A stretch of DNA of 64,000 bases, taken from NCBI RefSeq assembly GCF_003664255.1, contig NZ_RCCV01000001.1, positions 2,232,001 to 2,296,000 on the forward strand, given 5' to 3'. Both the position numbers and the translations under genes were made by a program. Positions 17,498 to 25,279 of the stretch are shown here, one piece after another. The notes beneath the pieces are model-generated. The model was not told the DNA's origin and did not search any database. It saw nothing but the letters and a program-made list of their open reading frames with translations. Position 1 is the first letter of the stretch. Every line of letters starts with the position of its first letter. The stretch is from Micromonospora sp. M71_S20. Its GTDB lineage: Bacteria > Actinomycetota > Actinomycetes > Mycobacteriales > Micromonosporaceae.

Positions 17498-17531
17498 CCC
17501 GCCCACTACCCGTCCGTGGTCGGGTGGCGGG
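17498..17531 (+). terminator. Bulged terminator-like hairpin
   Basis: Outer stem CCCGCC/GGCGGG and inner stem ACCCG/CGGGT separated by a small bulge, 25 bp after the proline-rich protein's stop. Confidence 0.45.
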
Positions 17532-17669
17532 TTCGTCCTGTCCCCGTACACTGGTGGGGATCACTGACCCGGCGCGCCCTGCGCGCCCATGGGCGATCTT
17601 GCGGGCGATTCGGCGGCGTTCAGCTGCGGCAGGCCATCGCGAAGATGCGCCCCGCTCGAAAGGCATTTC

Positions 17670-19424
17670 TTGACGACCTTTGCTGAACCCAGCACGTTCC
17701 TGCCCGCCCTCGACACCGCCGACGCGCAGACCGCCGTCGAGCGGGACGGCACCGCCCAGGACCCGGCCGCCCCGGTGACGCCCGAGGCCACCGACTTCGC
17801 CGCGCTGGGGCTGCCCCAGCCGCTGGTCCAGGCGCTCGCCCGACAGGGCATCACCACCCCGTTCGAGATCCAGCGCGCCACCATGCCGGACGCGCTCGCC
17901 GGCCGGGACGTCCTCGGCCGGGGCCAGACCGGCTCCGGCAAGACCCTGGCCTTCGGCCTGCCCCTGCTGGCCCTGGTGGCCGACCGCAACCGGGCCCGGC
18001 CGCTGCGCCCCCGGGCCCTGGTCCTGGTGCCGACCCGGGAACTCGCGATGCAGGTCAACGACGCGCTGATGCCGCTCGGCAAGGCCGTCGGCGTGTTCCT
18101 GAAGACCGCCGTCGGCGGCGTGCCGTACGACCGGCAGATCGACGCCCTGCGGCGCGGGGTGGAGATCATCGTGGCCACCCCGGGCCGGCTGGGCGACCTG
18201 ATCGCCCGGGGCGTCTGCTACCTGGACGACGTCGAGGTCACCGTCCTCGACGAGGCCGACCAGATGGCCGACATGGGCTTCCTGCCCGAGGTCACCGAGC
18301 TGCTGGCGAAGACGCCGGCCGGCACCCAGCGGCTGCTCTTCTCGGCCACCCTGGACGGCGACGTCGACGCGCTGGTCAAGCGGTTCATGACCGACCCGGT
18401 GACGCACTCCACCGCCCCGTCCACCGCCTCGGTGTCCACCATGGACCACCACATGCTGCTGATTCCGCCGCACGACAAGTTCCCGGTCACCGCGTCCATC
18501 GCGGCCCGGGACGGGCGGACGATGGTCTTCGCCCGCACCCAGCTCGGCGTCGACCGGCTGGTCGAGCAGCTGGCCGCCGTCGGCGTACGGGCGGGCGGGC
18601 TGCACGGCGGCAAGACCCAGCGGATGCGTACCCGTACGCTGGCCGAGTTCCGTGAGGGCCGGGTGAACGTCCTGGTCGCCACGGACGTGGCGGCCCGGGG
18701 CATCCACGTCGACGGGGTCTCGCTGGTGCTGCACGTCGACCCGCCGAAGGACCCGAAGGACTACCTGCACCGCGCGGGGCGTACCGCCCGGGCCGGCGAG
18801 TCCGGCGCGGTGGCCACGCTGGTGCTGCCGAAGCAGCGGCGGACCACGCTCGCCATGCTGGAGAAGGCCGGCGTGGCACCGGCCGAGACCCGGGTGCGGG
18901 CCGGCGATCCGGCGCTCGCCGAGCTGACCGGCGCCCGCGAGCCGAGCGGCGTCCCGGTGCGCGTCGAGGCCGAGGAGCCGCGCCGGCATGGCGACCGGCC
19001 GGGCGGCCCGCGCCGCTACGGCGACCGCGACACCCGGGGCGAGCGCCGCTACGGCGACCGTCCGCAGGGCGAACGCCGCTACGGCGACCGTCCCACCGAC
19101 AGCCGCGGCTACGGCGACCGCCCCCAGGGCGAACGCCGCTACGGCGACCGTCCCACCGACAGCCGCGGCTACGGCGACCGCCCCCAGGGCGAACGCCGCT
19201 ACGGCGACCGTCCCACCGACAGCCGCGGCTACGGCGACCGCCCCCAGGGCGAACGCCGCTACGGCGACCGCCCGACCGACGGTCGCAGCTACGGCGACCG
19301 CCCGCAGGGCGAGCGGCGCTTCGGCGACCGGGGTGGCTTCCGGCCCGAGGGCCGGGGGCGCGACGAGCGGCCGCGCGACGACCGGCGGGGCTTCGGCGGG
19401 CGTCCGCCCGCGCGTACCCACTGA
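17670..19424 (+). CDS. DEAD-box RNA helicase with repetitive C-terminal tail
   Basis: 584 residues. The Q-motif region (FAALGLPQPLVQALARQGI), motif I GQTGSGKT near 91, motif II LDEADQMADMGF near 195, motif III SATLDGD near 228 and motif VI HRAGRTARAG near 370 are all intact. The last 140 residues are a tail of repeated YGDRP and RRYGDR units, rich in Arg, Gly, Tyr and Asp. Such tails bind RNA non-specifically in other DEAD-box proteins. The TTG at 17670 was chosen: AAAGG precedes it and it gives the usual TTFA-type start. The upstream in-frame ATG at 17589 has no such site. Likely role is RNA remodelling or cold/stress-related RNA metabolism. Confidence 0.88.
   Translation: MTTFAEPSTFLPALDTADAQTAVERDGTAQDPAAPVTPEATDFAALGLPQPLVQALARQGITTPFEIQRATMPDALAGRDVLGRGQTGSGKTLAFGLPLLALVADRNRARPLRPRALVLVPTRELAMQVNDALMPLGKAVGVFLKTAVGGVPYDRQIDALRRGVEIIVATPGRLGDLIARGVCYLDDVEVTVLDEADQMADMGFLPEVTELLAKTPAGTQRLLFSATLDGDVDALVKRFMTDPVTHSTAPSTASVSTMDHHMLLIPPHDKFPVTASIAARDGRTMVFARTQLGVDRLVEQLAAVGVRAGGLHGGKTQRMRTRTLAEFREGRVNVLVATDVAARGIHVDGVSLVLHVDPPKDPKDYLHRAGRTARAGESGAVATLVLPKQRRTTLAMLEKAGVAPAETRVRAGDPALAELTGAREPSGVPVRVEAEEPRRHGDRPGGPRRYGDRDTRGERRYGDRPQGERRYGDRPTDSRGYGDRPQGERRYGDRPTDSRGYGDRPQGERRYGDRPTDSRGYGDRPQGERRYGDRPTDGRSYGDRPQGERRFGDRGGFRPEGRGRDERPRDDRRGFGGRPPARTH
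19049..19320 (+). repeat. 60-bp coding tandem repeat in helicase tail
   Basis: Bases 19081-19140, 19141-19200 and 19201-19260 are three identical 60-bp units. They are flanked by half or diverged copies. Each encodes 20 residues containing two YGDRP motifs (YGDRPTDSRG and YGDRPQGERR). Perfect DNA identity implies recent expansion. Confidence 0.9.
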
Positions 19425-19440
19425 TCACCAGCGTCAGCCA

Positions 19441-19480
19441 CGAACGCCGTCGCGGGGCCCAGGCTCCGCGACGGCGTTCG
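19441..19480 (+). terminator. Strong terminator of the helicase gene
   Basis: Perfect 15-bp stem CGAACGCCGTCGCGG/CCGCGACGGCGTTCG with a 10-nt loop, starting 16 bp after the stop codon. Confidence 0.8.
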
Positions 19481-19511
19481 CGCATCCGCTGCCGGTGCCG
19501 GCCGGGTCGCG

Positions 19512-19517
19512 TAACGT
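19512..19517 (+). promoter_or_regulatory. Predicted -10 box, leaderless transcript
   Basis: TAACGT lies 7 nt before the ATG at 19525 with no ribosome-binding site between them. This spacing would put the transcript start at the start codon. Confidence 0.5.
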
Positions 19518-19524
19518 CCGGCTC

Positions 19525-20154
19525 ATGCCGACCATGCCGAAGTCGCTCTTCTGGACCCGGACGGACACCGCCGGCGCGGAGCACGCGCTGTTCGACGACG
19601 GCCGTGGGCTGACGGCGCGGGGGACGCTGACGGCCGTCGACCCGATCCCCTACACCTGCCGCTACCAGCTCGCCACCGACCCGGAGTGGGCCAGCGTCCG
19701 CGTCGAGGCGGAGGCGGAGGGCACCGGGTGGATGCGGAGCGTACGCCTGGAGCGGGTGACCGACGGGTGGCGGGTGACCACCGCCGAGCAGGGTGACCTG
19801 GACGCGGCGCTGCGGGCGGCCGGCCACCCGCCGGTCGGGCTGCCCGGCACCGACGACCCGGGCCGGCTGGCCGGGGCGGTGGACGTCGACCTCGGCGGAG
19901 CGGCGCTGTTCAACGCGCTACCGGTGCGCCGGCTCGGGCTGACCCGCGCCGCGGCCGACATCCCGCACCGGATCGACGTCGCCTGGTTGCTGGTGCCCAG
20001 CCTGCTGGTGGTGCCCGCCGAGCAGGTCTACACCCCGCTCGGCCCCGGCCGGGTCCGTTTCACCAGCGACACCTTCACCGCCGACATCGACCTCGACGGC
20101 GACGGCTATGTGCTGCGCTACCCCGGGCTGGCCGAGCGCGTCGGCCCACGCTGA
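19525..20154 (+). CDS. Putative glycolipid-binding domain protein (DUF1089-like)
   Basis: 209 residues, soluble and beta-rich, with no signal peptide. Blocks such as CRYQLATDPEWAS, DLGGAALFNALPVRRLGL and FTADIDLDGDGYVLRYPGLAERV match the putative glycolipid-binding family. Known structures of that family form a lipocalin-like barrel; the ligand is not established. Start is ATG 19525 or the in-frame ATG at 19534. Lack of a ribosome-binding site and a TAACGT box nearby favour a leaderless message starting at 19525. It is convergent with the PLP enzyme gene downstream. Confidence 0.72.
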   Translation: MPTMPKSLFWTRTDTAGAEHALFDDGRGLTARGTLTAVDPIPYTCRYQLATDPEWASVRVEAEAEGTGWMRSVRLERVTDGWRVTTAEQGDLDAALRAAGHPPVGLPGTDDPGRLAGAVDVDLGGAALFNALPVRRLGLTRAAADIPHRIDVAWLLVPSLLVVPAEQVYTPLGPGRVRFTSDTFTADIDLDGDGYVLRYPGLAERVGPR

Positions 20155-20279
20155 CCGGGCTGCGGACGCCTCCCCCGGCGACCCCGGGCCGGCCAGGCAC
20201 CCAAGCGGGCGCCCCATGCCGGCCAACCCTGCCGGTTACGCGGCTCAGGCCGGCCACGCGGCTCAGCCACCCCGACGGC

Positions 20280-21371
20280 TCAGGCCGGCCAGGCGCCGGT
20301 GGTGAGGAAGCGCTCGACGGTCGCCAGGTGCGGGGTCGGGTCCAGTCCCTGGGCGGCCAGCCAGTCGTCGGAGTAGTAGGTGTCGACGTAACGGTCGCCC
20401 GCGTCGCAGATCAGGGTGACCACCGAGCCGGTGCGGCCCTCGGCGAGCAGCTCCGCGATCAGCCCGAAGGCGCCCCACAGGTTGGTGCCCGTCGAGCCGC
20501 CCACCCGGCGGCCGAGCACCGCCGAGCCGGCGCGCATGGCGGCCAGCGATGCGGCGTCGGGCACCTGGACCATCCGGTCCACCACCGACGGCACGAACGA
20601 CGCCTCCACGGTCGGCCGGCCGATCCCCTCGATGCGGGAGCCCCGCCCGGTGCGCACCGACCAGTCGGCGGCCTGCCAGGCGGGATAGAACGCGGAGTTC
20701 TCCGGGTCGACCACGCACAACTTGGTGGGCAGCCGCTGGTAGCGGGCGTACCGGCCGATGGTGGCGCTGGTGCCGCCCGTGCCGGCGCCCACCACGACCC
20801 ACGCCGGCACCGGGTGCCGCTCCAGGGCGAGCTGCGCGTAGATCGACTCGGCGATGTTGTTGTTGCCCCGCCAGTCGGTGGCCCGCTCGGCGTAGGTGAA
20901 CTGGTCCATGAAGTGCCCGCCGGAGTCCTCCGCCAGCCAGCGCGCCTCCACGACCACCTTGGCCGGGTCGTCGACGAGGTGGCAGCGGCCGCCCTGGAAC
21001 TCGATCTGGGCGATCTTCTCCGGCGAGGTGGACGCGGGCATCACCGCGATGAACGGCAGCCCCAGCATCCGCGCGAAGTACGCCTCGGAGACCGCCGTCG
21101 AGCCGGAGGACGCCTCCACGATCGTGGTCTCCGGGCCGATCCAGCCGTTGCACAGCCCGTAGAGGAAGAGCGAGCGGGCCAGCCGGTGCTTCAGCGAGCC
21201 GGTCGGGTGCACCGACTCGTCCTTGAGGTAGAGGTCGATCCCCCACGACCGGGGCAGCGGGAACGGCAGCAGGTGAGTGTCGGCGGAGCGGTTGGCGTCC
21301 GCCTCGACGGCGGCGATCGCCTCGGTCACCCAGCGCCGGCTGGCCTCGTCGCACCGGTCGATGTGAGTCAC
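20280..21371 (-). CDS. PLP-dependent cysteine synthase/cysteine desulfhydrase family enzyme
   Basis: 363 residues, fold type II PLP enzyme. The Schiff-base lysine is in TGSLKHRLA near residue 62, the phosphate-binding loops are in [11 protein letters not shown] near 88 and [13 protein letters not shown] near 196, and a [13 protein letters not shown] block follows near 292. Length and these blocks resemble actinobacterial Cds1-type L-cysteine desulfhydrases, which release H2S, pyruvate and ammonia from cysteine. A cysteine or cystathionine synthase activity cannot be excluded. The GTG at 21371 sits 6 nt after a TAGGTT box and has no ribosome-binding site. The SDR gene upstream has its own promoter, so the two may be separate units. 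Confidence 0.8.
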   Translation of the reverse strand: MTHIDRCDEASRRWVTEAIAAVEADANRSADTHLLPFPLPRSWGIDLYLKDESVHPTGSLKHRLARSLFLYGLCNGWIGPETTIVEASSGSTAVSEAYFARMLGLPFIAVMPASTSPEKIAQIEFQGGRCHLVDDPAKVVVEARWLAEDSGGHFMDQFTYAERATDWRGNNNIAESIYAQLALERHPVPAWVVVGAGTGGTSATIGRYARYQRLPTKLCVVDPENSAFYPAWQAADWSVRTGRGSRIEGIGRPTVEASFVPSVVDRMVQVPDAASLAAMRAGSAVLGRRVGGSTGTNLWGAFGLIAELLAEGRTGSVVTLICDAGDRYVDTYYSDDWLAAQGLDPTPHLATVERFLTTGAWPA

Positions 21372-21377
21372 TCTCGA

Positions 21378-21383
21378 AACCTA
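21378..21383 (-). promoter_or_regulatory. Predicted -10 box, leaderless transcript
   Basis: TAGGTT on the minus strand, 6 nt before the GTG of the PLP enzyme gene. Confidence 0.5.
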
Positions 21384-21393
21384 GCAAGCCGGC

Positions 21394-22221
21394 TCACCGC
21401 GGATCGGCTCCGGTCCGGCGGCGCTGGCGGCGCTGACCGGCCCTGCCGGCCGCGAGGATCAGCGGGGCGAGCCGCACGGCGGCGCCGGGCAGCGCGTCGA
21501 GGAGCCGGACCTGCGCGCCGCGCCAGCGGGGGACGCTGACCACCGGGCGGGGCCGCCGGGCCAGTCGCGCGGCCCGCCGGGCCACCCGCTCGGGGGTCAG
21601 CAGCGTCCCGGTGAAGGAGGCCGCGGCGCCCGGGTCGTCGAGCCGGTCGTGCAGCATCGGCGTCCAGATCCCGTCCGGGCACAGGCACGACACGTGTACG
21701 CGCCGATGCCCGGCCAGCCGCAGGTCGGCGAGGGTGCCGATGCTGAACGCGACGAGGGCGTGCTTGCTGGCCGCGTAGACGGTCTCGCCGGGCGCGGCCA
21801 CCAGGCCGGCCAGCGACACGACGTTGACCACGTGCCCGTGCCCCTGTTCCCGCATGACGGCCAGCGCGGCGAGGGTGCCGTTCATCGCGCCGAGGGCGTT
21901 GACCTCCATCACCCGGCGGCGGGTCGGCGCGTCGTGCTCCCAGGAGGGGCCGGTGACGAGGATCCCGGCGTTGTTCACCCAGAGGCCGAGCCCGCCCCGG
22001 CCGGCGGCCTCGGCGGCGACGGCGGCGCAGGCGTCCTCGTCGCGTACGTCCAGCCGGCGCGACCAGCCGCCCAGCGGGGCGGCGGCACGGGCCACCGCCT
22101 GGTCGTCGTGGTCGGTGAGGAGCACCGGCCAGCCGTCGGCGTGCAGCGCGGCGGCGATGGCGCGGCCGAGGCCGCCGGCCGCGCCGGTGACCACCGCCGT
22201 CCCGCGGGCTGGCTTCGTCAT
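21394..22221 (-). CDS. Short-chain dehydrogenase/reductase
   Basis: 275 residues. The classical SDR pattern is intact: cofactor loop TGAAGGLG near residue 13, NNAG near 88, catalytic Ser region VVSLAG near 140, and YAASK near 154. An aspartate after the second strand (LLTDHDD) suggests NAD(H) preference, which is inference. The C-terminal 60 residues (RPRPVVSVPRWRGAQVRLL) resemble SDRs annotated as acetoin/alcohol or steroid-like dehydrogenases; the substrate is unknown. The ATG at 22221 is preceded by TAGCGT at 6 nt, suggesting a leaderless mRNA. It lies 22 bp upstream of the PLP enzyme gene. Confidence 0.85.
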   Translation of the reverse strand: MTKPARGTAVVTGAAGGLGRAIAAALHADGWPVLLTDHDDQAVARAAAPLGGWSRRLDVRDEDACAAVAAEAAGRGGLGLWVNNAGILVTGPSWEHDAPTRRRVMEVNALGAMNGTLAALAVMREQGHGHVVNVVSLAGLVAAPGETVYAASKHALVAFSIGTLADLRLAGHRRVHVSCLCPDGIWTPMLHDRLDDPGAAASFTGTLLTPERVARRAARLARRPRPVVSVPRWRGAQVRLLDALPGAAVRLAPLILAAGRAGQRRQRRRTGADPR

Positions 22222-22227
22222 CGGCGC

Positions 22228-22233
22228 ACGCTA
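22228..22233 (-). promoter_or_regulatory. Predicted -10 box, leaderless transcript
   Basis: TAGCGT on the minus strand, 6 nt before the ATG of the SDR gene. Confidence 0.5.
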
Positions 22234-22384
22234 TCGCCGCCCGGCGACGGTGCGCCAGAGCCGGCCGGACGCGGGCTCTCCGGCGACCGCGCACCAGCGC
22301 CGGCCGGACGTGCTGTCCAGGGGCCGAGGGCCGGAGGTGGCGGGATGCGGCTGTCGGGGCGGTCGAGGGCCGGCGGGCGGCGGG

Positions 22385-22843
22385 TCAGGCGGCGGGCGGC
22401 ACCGGGGCCTGTGGCCGGTTCTCCCACTTCGTGGACAGGGCGATGCCGGTCCGGGTGGAGGCGACCCCCGGGGTCCGGTTCAGCCGCACGATGAGCCGCT
22501 CCAGCTCGGCGATGGTGCCCACCCGGGCCTTGAGCATGAACGACTCGACGCCGGCCATGAAGTAGCAGGATTCGATCTCGGGCATCTGCCGGAACGCCTC
22601 CAGCACGTCGTCGGTGTCGCCGCCGGAGTCCTCGACGATGCCGATGAGCGCGGTGACGGCGAAACCGATCGCCTCGGGGTCCACCTCCGCCCGGTAGGCC
22701 CGGATCACGCCGCTGGACTCCAGCTTGCCGACCCGCTCGTGCACGGCGGGCGCGGAGAGGCCGACCTGCCGGGCCAGCTCGGCGTAGGACAGGCGGGCGT
22801 TGCCGCGTAGCAGCTCCACGAGGCTCAGGTCGATGGCGTCCAC
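22385..22843 (-). CDS. Lrp/AsnC-family transcriptional regulator
   Basis: 152 residues from the GTG at 22843. The N-terminal winged helix includes IDLSLVELLRGNARLSYAEL and VGLSAPAVHERVGKLE. The C-terminal RAM ligand-binding domain includes ALIGIVE and a FMLKARVG strand. Members form octamers or dimers that sense amino acids and repress or activate metabolic genes. An upstream in-frame ATG at 22900 or 22882 would add up to 19 residues but lacks a ribosome-binding site; TAGGGT lies 8 nt before the chosen GTG. The PLP enzyme and SDR genes downstream are plausible targets, but that is only inference from proximity. Confidence 0.85.
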   Translation of the reverse strand: MDAIDLSLVELLRGNARLSYAELARQVGLSAPAVHERVGKLESSGVIRAYRAEVDPEAIGFAVTALIGIVEDSGGDTDDVLEAFRQMPEIESCYFMAGVESFMLKARVGTIAELERLIVRLNRTPGVASTRTGIALSTKWENRPQAPVPPAA

Positions 22844-23111
22844 GGACTGTGACCCTAGCGGTCGGGGCGTAACGTCGGGCATCCGGCGCGCGTTGGACAT
22901 GACAGGGTGTAGTCGTTCGCAAACTCGCAGTCAAGGGAGCCGCACGCAGGTAATATTTCCTAACTTCCCACTCAGTGCGTTTTTCGCGTTTGGCGGACAG
23001 GCCAGGTCGCTGGTGCTGTAATTGCCATACGTCCCTCATGACGGCTCTGGGCTCGCACCGGCCGGGGGCAGTGTGTTCAGCCGGGGGCTTCGTCGACGCG
23101 AGGAGGGGGCT
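22844..23111. promoter_or_regulatory. AT-richer divergent control region, lrp-like gene / bldC
   Basis: The segment around 22915-23010 has several A/T runs unusual for this window (TAATATTTCCTAAC and GTTTTTCGCGTTTGGC). It divides the minus-strand Lrp-like gene, whose predicted -10 box TAGGGT is at 22852-22857, from bldC. It is a likely regulator-binding site. bldC has a long leader of unknown extent. Confidence 0.45.
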
Positions 23112-23378
23112 GTGGACACTGGAGATCGCCTGCTGACACCGGGTGAAGTTGCCGCGCTGTTTCGGGTTGACCCGAAGACTGTGACGCGATGGGCAGCGGC
23201 GGGCCGGATAGGCAGCATCCGGACTCCAGGCGGGCATCGCCGGTTTCGGGAATCCGAGGTGCGGGCCCTGCTTGAGGGGGAGGGCATGTTGGACGAGGCG
23301 GAAGACGTCGGCAAACCGCGTAACGCGGGGCCGGCCGCCTCGACCGGGCCGGGCCCGGCCAACGCCGGAATGTATTGA
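23112..23378 (+). CDS. bldC: BldC-like MerR-type DNA-binding regulator
   Basis: 88 residues. The winged helix-turn-helix LLTPGEVAALFRVDPKTVTR, then GGHRRFRESEVRALL, is the BldC signature; there is no effector domain. BldC in Streptomyces controls the timing of development and binds DNA cooperatively as a head-to-tail oligomer (family knowledge). Compared with the roughly 68-residue Streptomyces protein it has a short head (MDTGDR) and a longer disordered tail (DEAEDVGKPRN...NAGMY). The GTG at 23112 is preceded by AGGAGGGGG. A hairpin terminator follows the stop. Confidence 0.9.
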   Translation: MDTGDRLLTPGEVAALFRVDPKTVTRWAAAGRIGSIRTPGGHRRFRESEVRALLEGEGMLDEAEDVGKPRNAGPAASTGPGPANAGMY

Positions 23379-23394
23379 ATGGTGCGGATCGTCA

Positions 23395-23423
23395 CGCGGG
23401 CCGGACGCAAGCTCCGGTCCGCG
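23395..23423. terminator. Terminator hairpin between bldC and ubiX
   Basis: 11-bp stem CGCGGGCCGGA/TCCGGTCCGCG with one G-T pair and a 7-nt loop, 16 bp after bldC and 21 bp beyond the ubiX stop, so it could serve both converging genes. Confidence 0.6.
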
Positions 23424-23444
23424 TCCCGGTGAGCCGGGCCCGGG

Positions 23445-24074
23445 TCACTCCCGCGCCACGCCCAGCTCACCCGACCAACGACGGAACAGCGTGTGCGGTA
23501 CGCCGAGGGCGTCCAGCACCTTGCCGGCCACGAAGTCGACGAGCTGCGGGGCGGAGGCCGCCGCCCCCGCGCCGTAGAAGCCGGGGCTGGCCGGCAACAC
23601 GACCGCTCCGGCGTCGTGCAGCGCGATCAGGTGCTCCAGGTGGCTGCGGGTCACCGGCGTCTCCCGGGGCACCACCACCACCGGCCGGCGCTCCTTGAGG
23701 TTGACCTCGGCGGCCCGCTGCAACAGGTCCTTGGAGAGCCCGATCGCGATGCCGGCGCAGGCCGCCGTGCTCGCCGGGACCACCGCCATCCCGCGTACCC
23801 GGTACGAGCCGCTGCTCGGGCCGGCGGCCAGGTCGCCGGCGGGCCAGTGCCGCACGTCGGCCCCCGCGAGGTCGCGGCCCAGCCAGGCGGCGAGGTCCTC
23901 GGTCCAGTGTGCGTCCCGGAACGGGCGCCCGGTCTCGTCGAGGACGGTCAGCCGGGCGGCCCGGGAGACGATCAGGTCCACCGCCTCGCCGGCGTCGAGC
24001 AACGCCCGCACGACGGCCGCCGCGTACGGCGTGCCGGACGCCCCGGAGACTCCGACCACCCATGGTTCGCGCAT
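23445..24074 (-). CDS. ubiX: UbiX-family flavin prenyltransferase
   Basis: 209 residues. The flavin-binding start VVGVSGASGTPYA, the SKDLLQRAA helix and the LKERRPVVVVPRETP strand with conserved basic residues match UbiX. UbiX attaches a dimethylallyl unit to FMN, producing the prenylated flavin that UbiD decarboxylases need. That partner (26191-27651) is 2 kb away, and the pair is known to serve the late futalosine menaquinone route. The ATG at 24074 is preceded by GGAGGGC; the longer frame upstream is noise. The gene is divergent from the terpene-synthase-like gene. Confidence 0.88.
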   Translation of the reverse strand: MREPWVVGVSGASGTPYAAAVVRALLDAGEAVDLIVSRAARLTVLDETGRPFRDAHWTEDLAAWLGRDLAGADVRHWPAGDLAAGPSSGSYRVRGMAVVPASTAACAGIAIGLSKDLLQRAAEVNLKERRPVVVVPRETPVTRSHLEHLIALHDAGAVVLPASPGFYGAGAAASAPQLVDFVAGKVLDALGVPHTLFRRWSGELGVARE

Positions 24075-24269
24075 GCCCTCCAGCCTGCCTGGTCGCCCCG
24101 TCCCGGCGCCGGGCACCCCCGCCCGGAGCGTCCGTGATGTCCCGCTCGGGCGTCGGTTGTGCCCCGACGGGCGCGATGTCGGGTCGGGAGCGCGCCCATC
24201 CCGACGGCCTGACATGCTGCCGGTGGCAATTCCCACGCGTAGCGGGATCGCACCCGGGAGGAATCGGTG

Positions 24270-25274
24270 ATGACCGGCGAGGTCCTGCGGTCGCTACGGT
24301 CCGAGTGCCCCATCCCGCCCCGGCTCTCGCCGTACGCCGACCGGGTGCAGGAGTGGCTGGTCGGCGACCTGCTGCCGGGCCTCGGCCCGGCGGCTGACGA
24401 CGGGGCGCCACAACGGCTGGCGCACGCCGGCGTCGCCCGGTACGCCGGCCGGCTCTACCCCGGCGCCGCCGAGGCCGACCTGCGGGCGCTGACGGCGCTG
24501 TTCACCTGGTTCTTCCTGGTCGACGACGCGTGTGACCGGCCGGGCCGGCTCGGCCCCGACCAGATCCGGGCGCTGCGCGCCGGCGCGCTCACGCTGCTGC
24601 ACGCCGGTCCCCGGCTCCGGCACGCCGGCCTGACCGGGCCGCTGAGGCGGCTGCTGGTGCGCGGGTGGCGGGAGCCGCGCCGGCGGATGCCGGCCCGCTG
24701 GCGGGTGCGCTTCGCCGAGGCCGTCGCCGACCATCTCGACGGCACCTGGCGGGAGGCGGTGAACAAGGCGGCCGGCCGCCGTCCCGGCGTCGCCGAGTAC
24801 GTCGCGCTGCGGCGCGCCACCTCCGCCGCGTACGTGTCGTATCCGCTGGTGGAGTTCGTCACCGGCCGCCCGCTGCCCGACCCGGTCCACCACCACCCGC
24901 TGCTGCGGGAGATCGCCGACACCGGCAACGACCTGCTCTCCTGGTACAACGACCTCGCCTCGCTGGAACGCGACGAGGCCACCTCCGGCGGGCACAACCT
25001 GGTGCTCGCGACGGCGGCCGAGCGGCGGGTGCCGGTGGAGACCGCGGTCGGCCTGACGGCCGAGCGCTGGCGGGCGTCGATGCGGCGCTTCGTCGAGCTG
25101 CGCGCCGCGGTGCCGTCGTTCGGCCCGGCGCTGGACCGGGCGGTCGCCGACCACCTCGACGGGGTGGCGAACGCCGTCCGGGCCACCGTCGACTGGACCC
25201 TGGAGAGCACCCGCTACGGCGGCGGGGGAGGGCGCCTCGTCGACGCCTCCGCCAGCGGAGGGACCCCCTCCTGA
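24270..25274 (+). CDS. Class I terpene synthase family protein
   Basis: 334 residues from ATG 24270 (an in-frame GTG at 24267 is possible; GGGAGG precedes both). All-alpha class I cyclase pattern: the first metal motif is FFLVDDACD near residue 87, a canonical DDxxD, and the second is NDLASLERDE near 229, followed by SGGHNLVL, which occurs in bacterial terpene cyclases. The ninth position of the second motif is Asp where Glu is usual. An Arg after the second motif and a C-terminal RY pair are also seen. It would ionise a prenyl diphosphate and cyclise it; the product cannot be predicted. It sits on the opposite strand inside the menaquinone gene group, converging on ubiA with a 5-bp gap. Confidence 0.8.
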   Translation: MTGEVLRSLRSECPIPPRLSPYADRVQEWLVGDLLPGLGPAADDGAPQRLAHAGVARYAGRLYPGAAEADLRALTALFTWFFLVDDACDRPGRLGPDQIRALRAGALTLLHAGPRLRHAGLTGPLRRLLVRGWREPRRRMPARWRVRFAEAVADHLDGTWREAVNKAAGRRPGVAEYVALRRATSAAYVSYPLVEFVTGRPLPDPVHHHPLLREIADTGNDLLSWYNDLASLERDEATSGGHNLVLATAAERRVPVETAVGLTAERWRASMRRFVELRAAVPSFGPALDRAVADHLDGVANAVRATVDWTLESTRYGGGGGRLVDASASGGTPS

Positions 25275-25279
25275 CTCGG

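Noticed and set aside
14195..17551. Minus-strand open frame of 1118 codons opposite the NlpC/P60 and proline-rich genes
   Set aside because: Low-complexity Gly/Arg-rich sequence, the shadow of proline-rich coding DNA; the plus-strand genes have clear domains and ribosome-binding sites.
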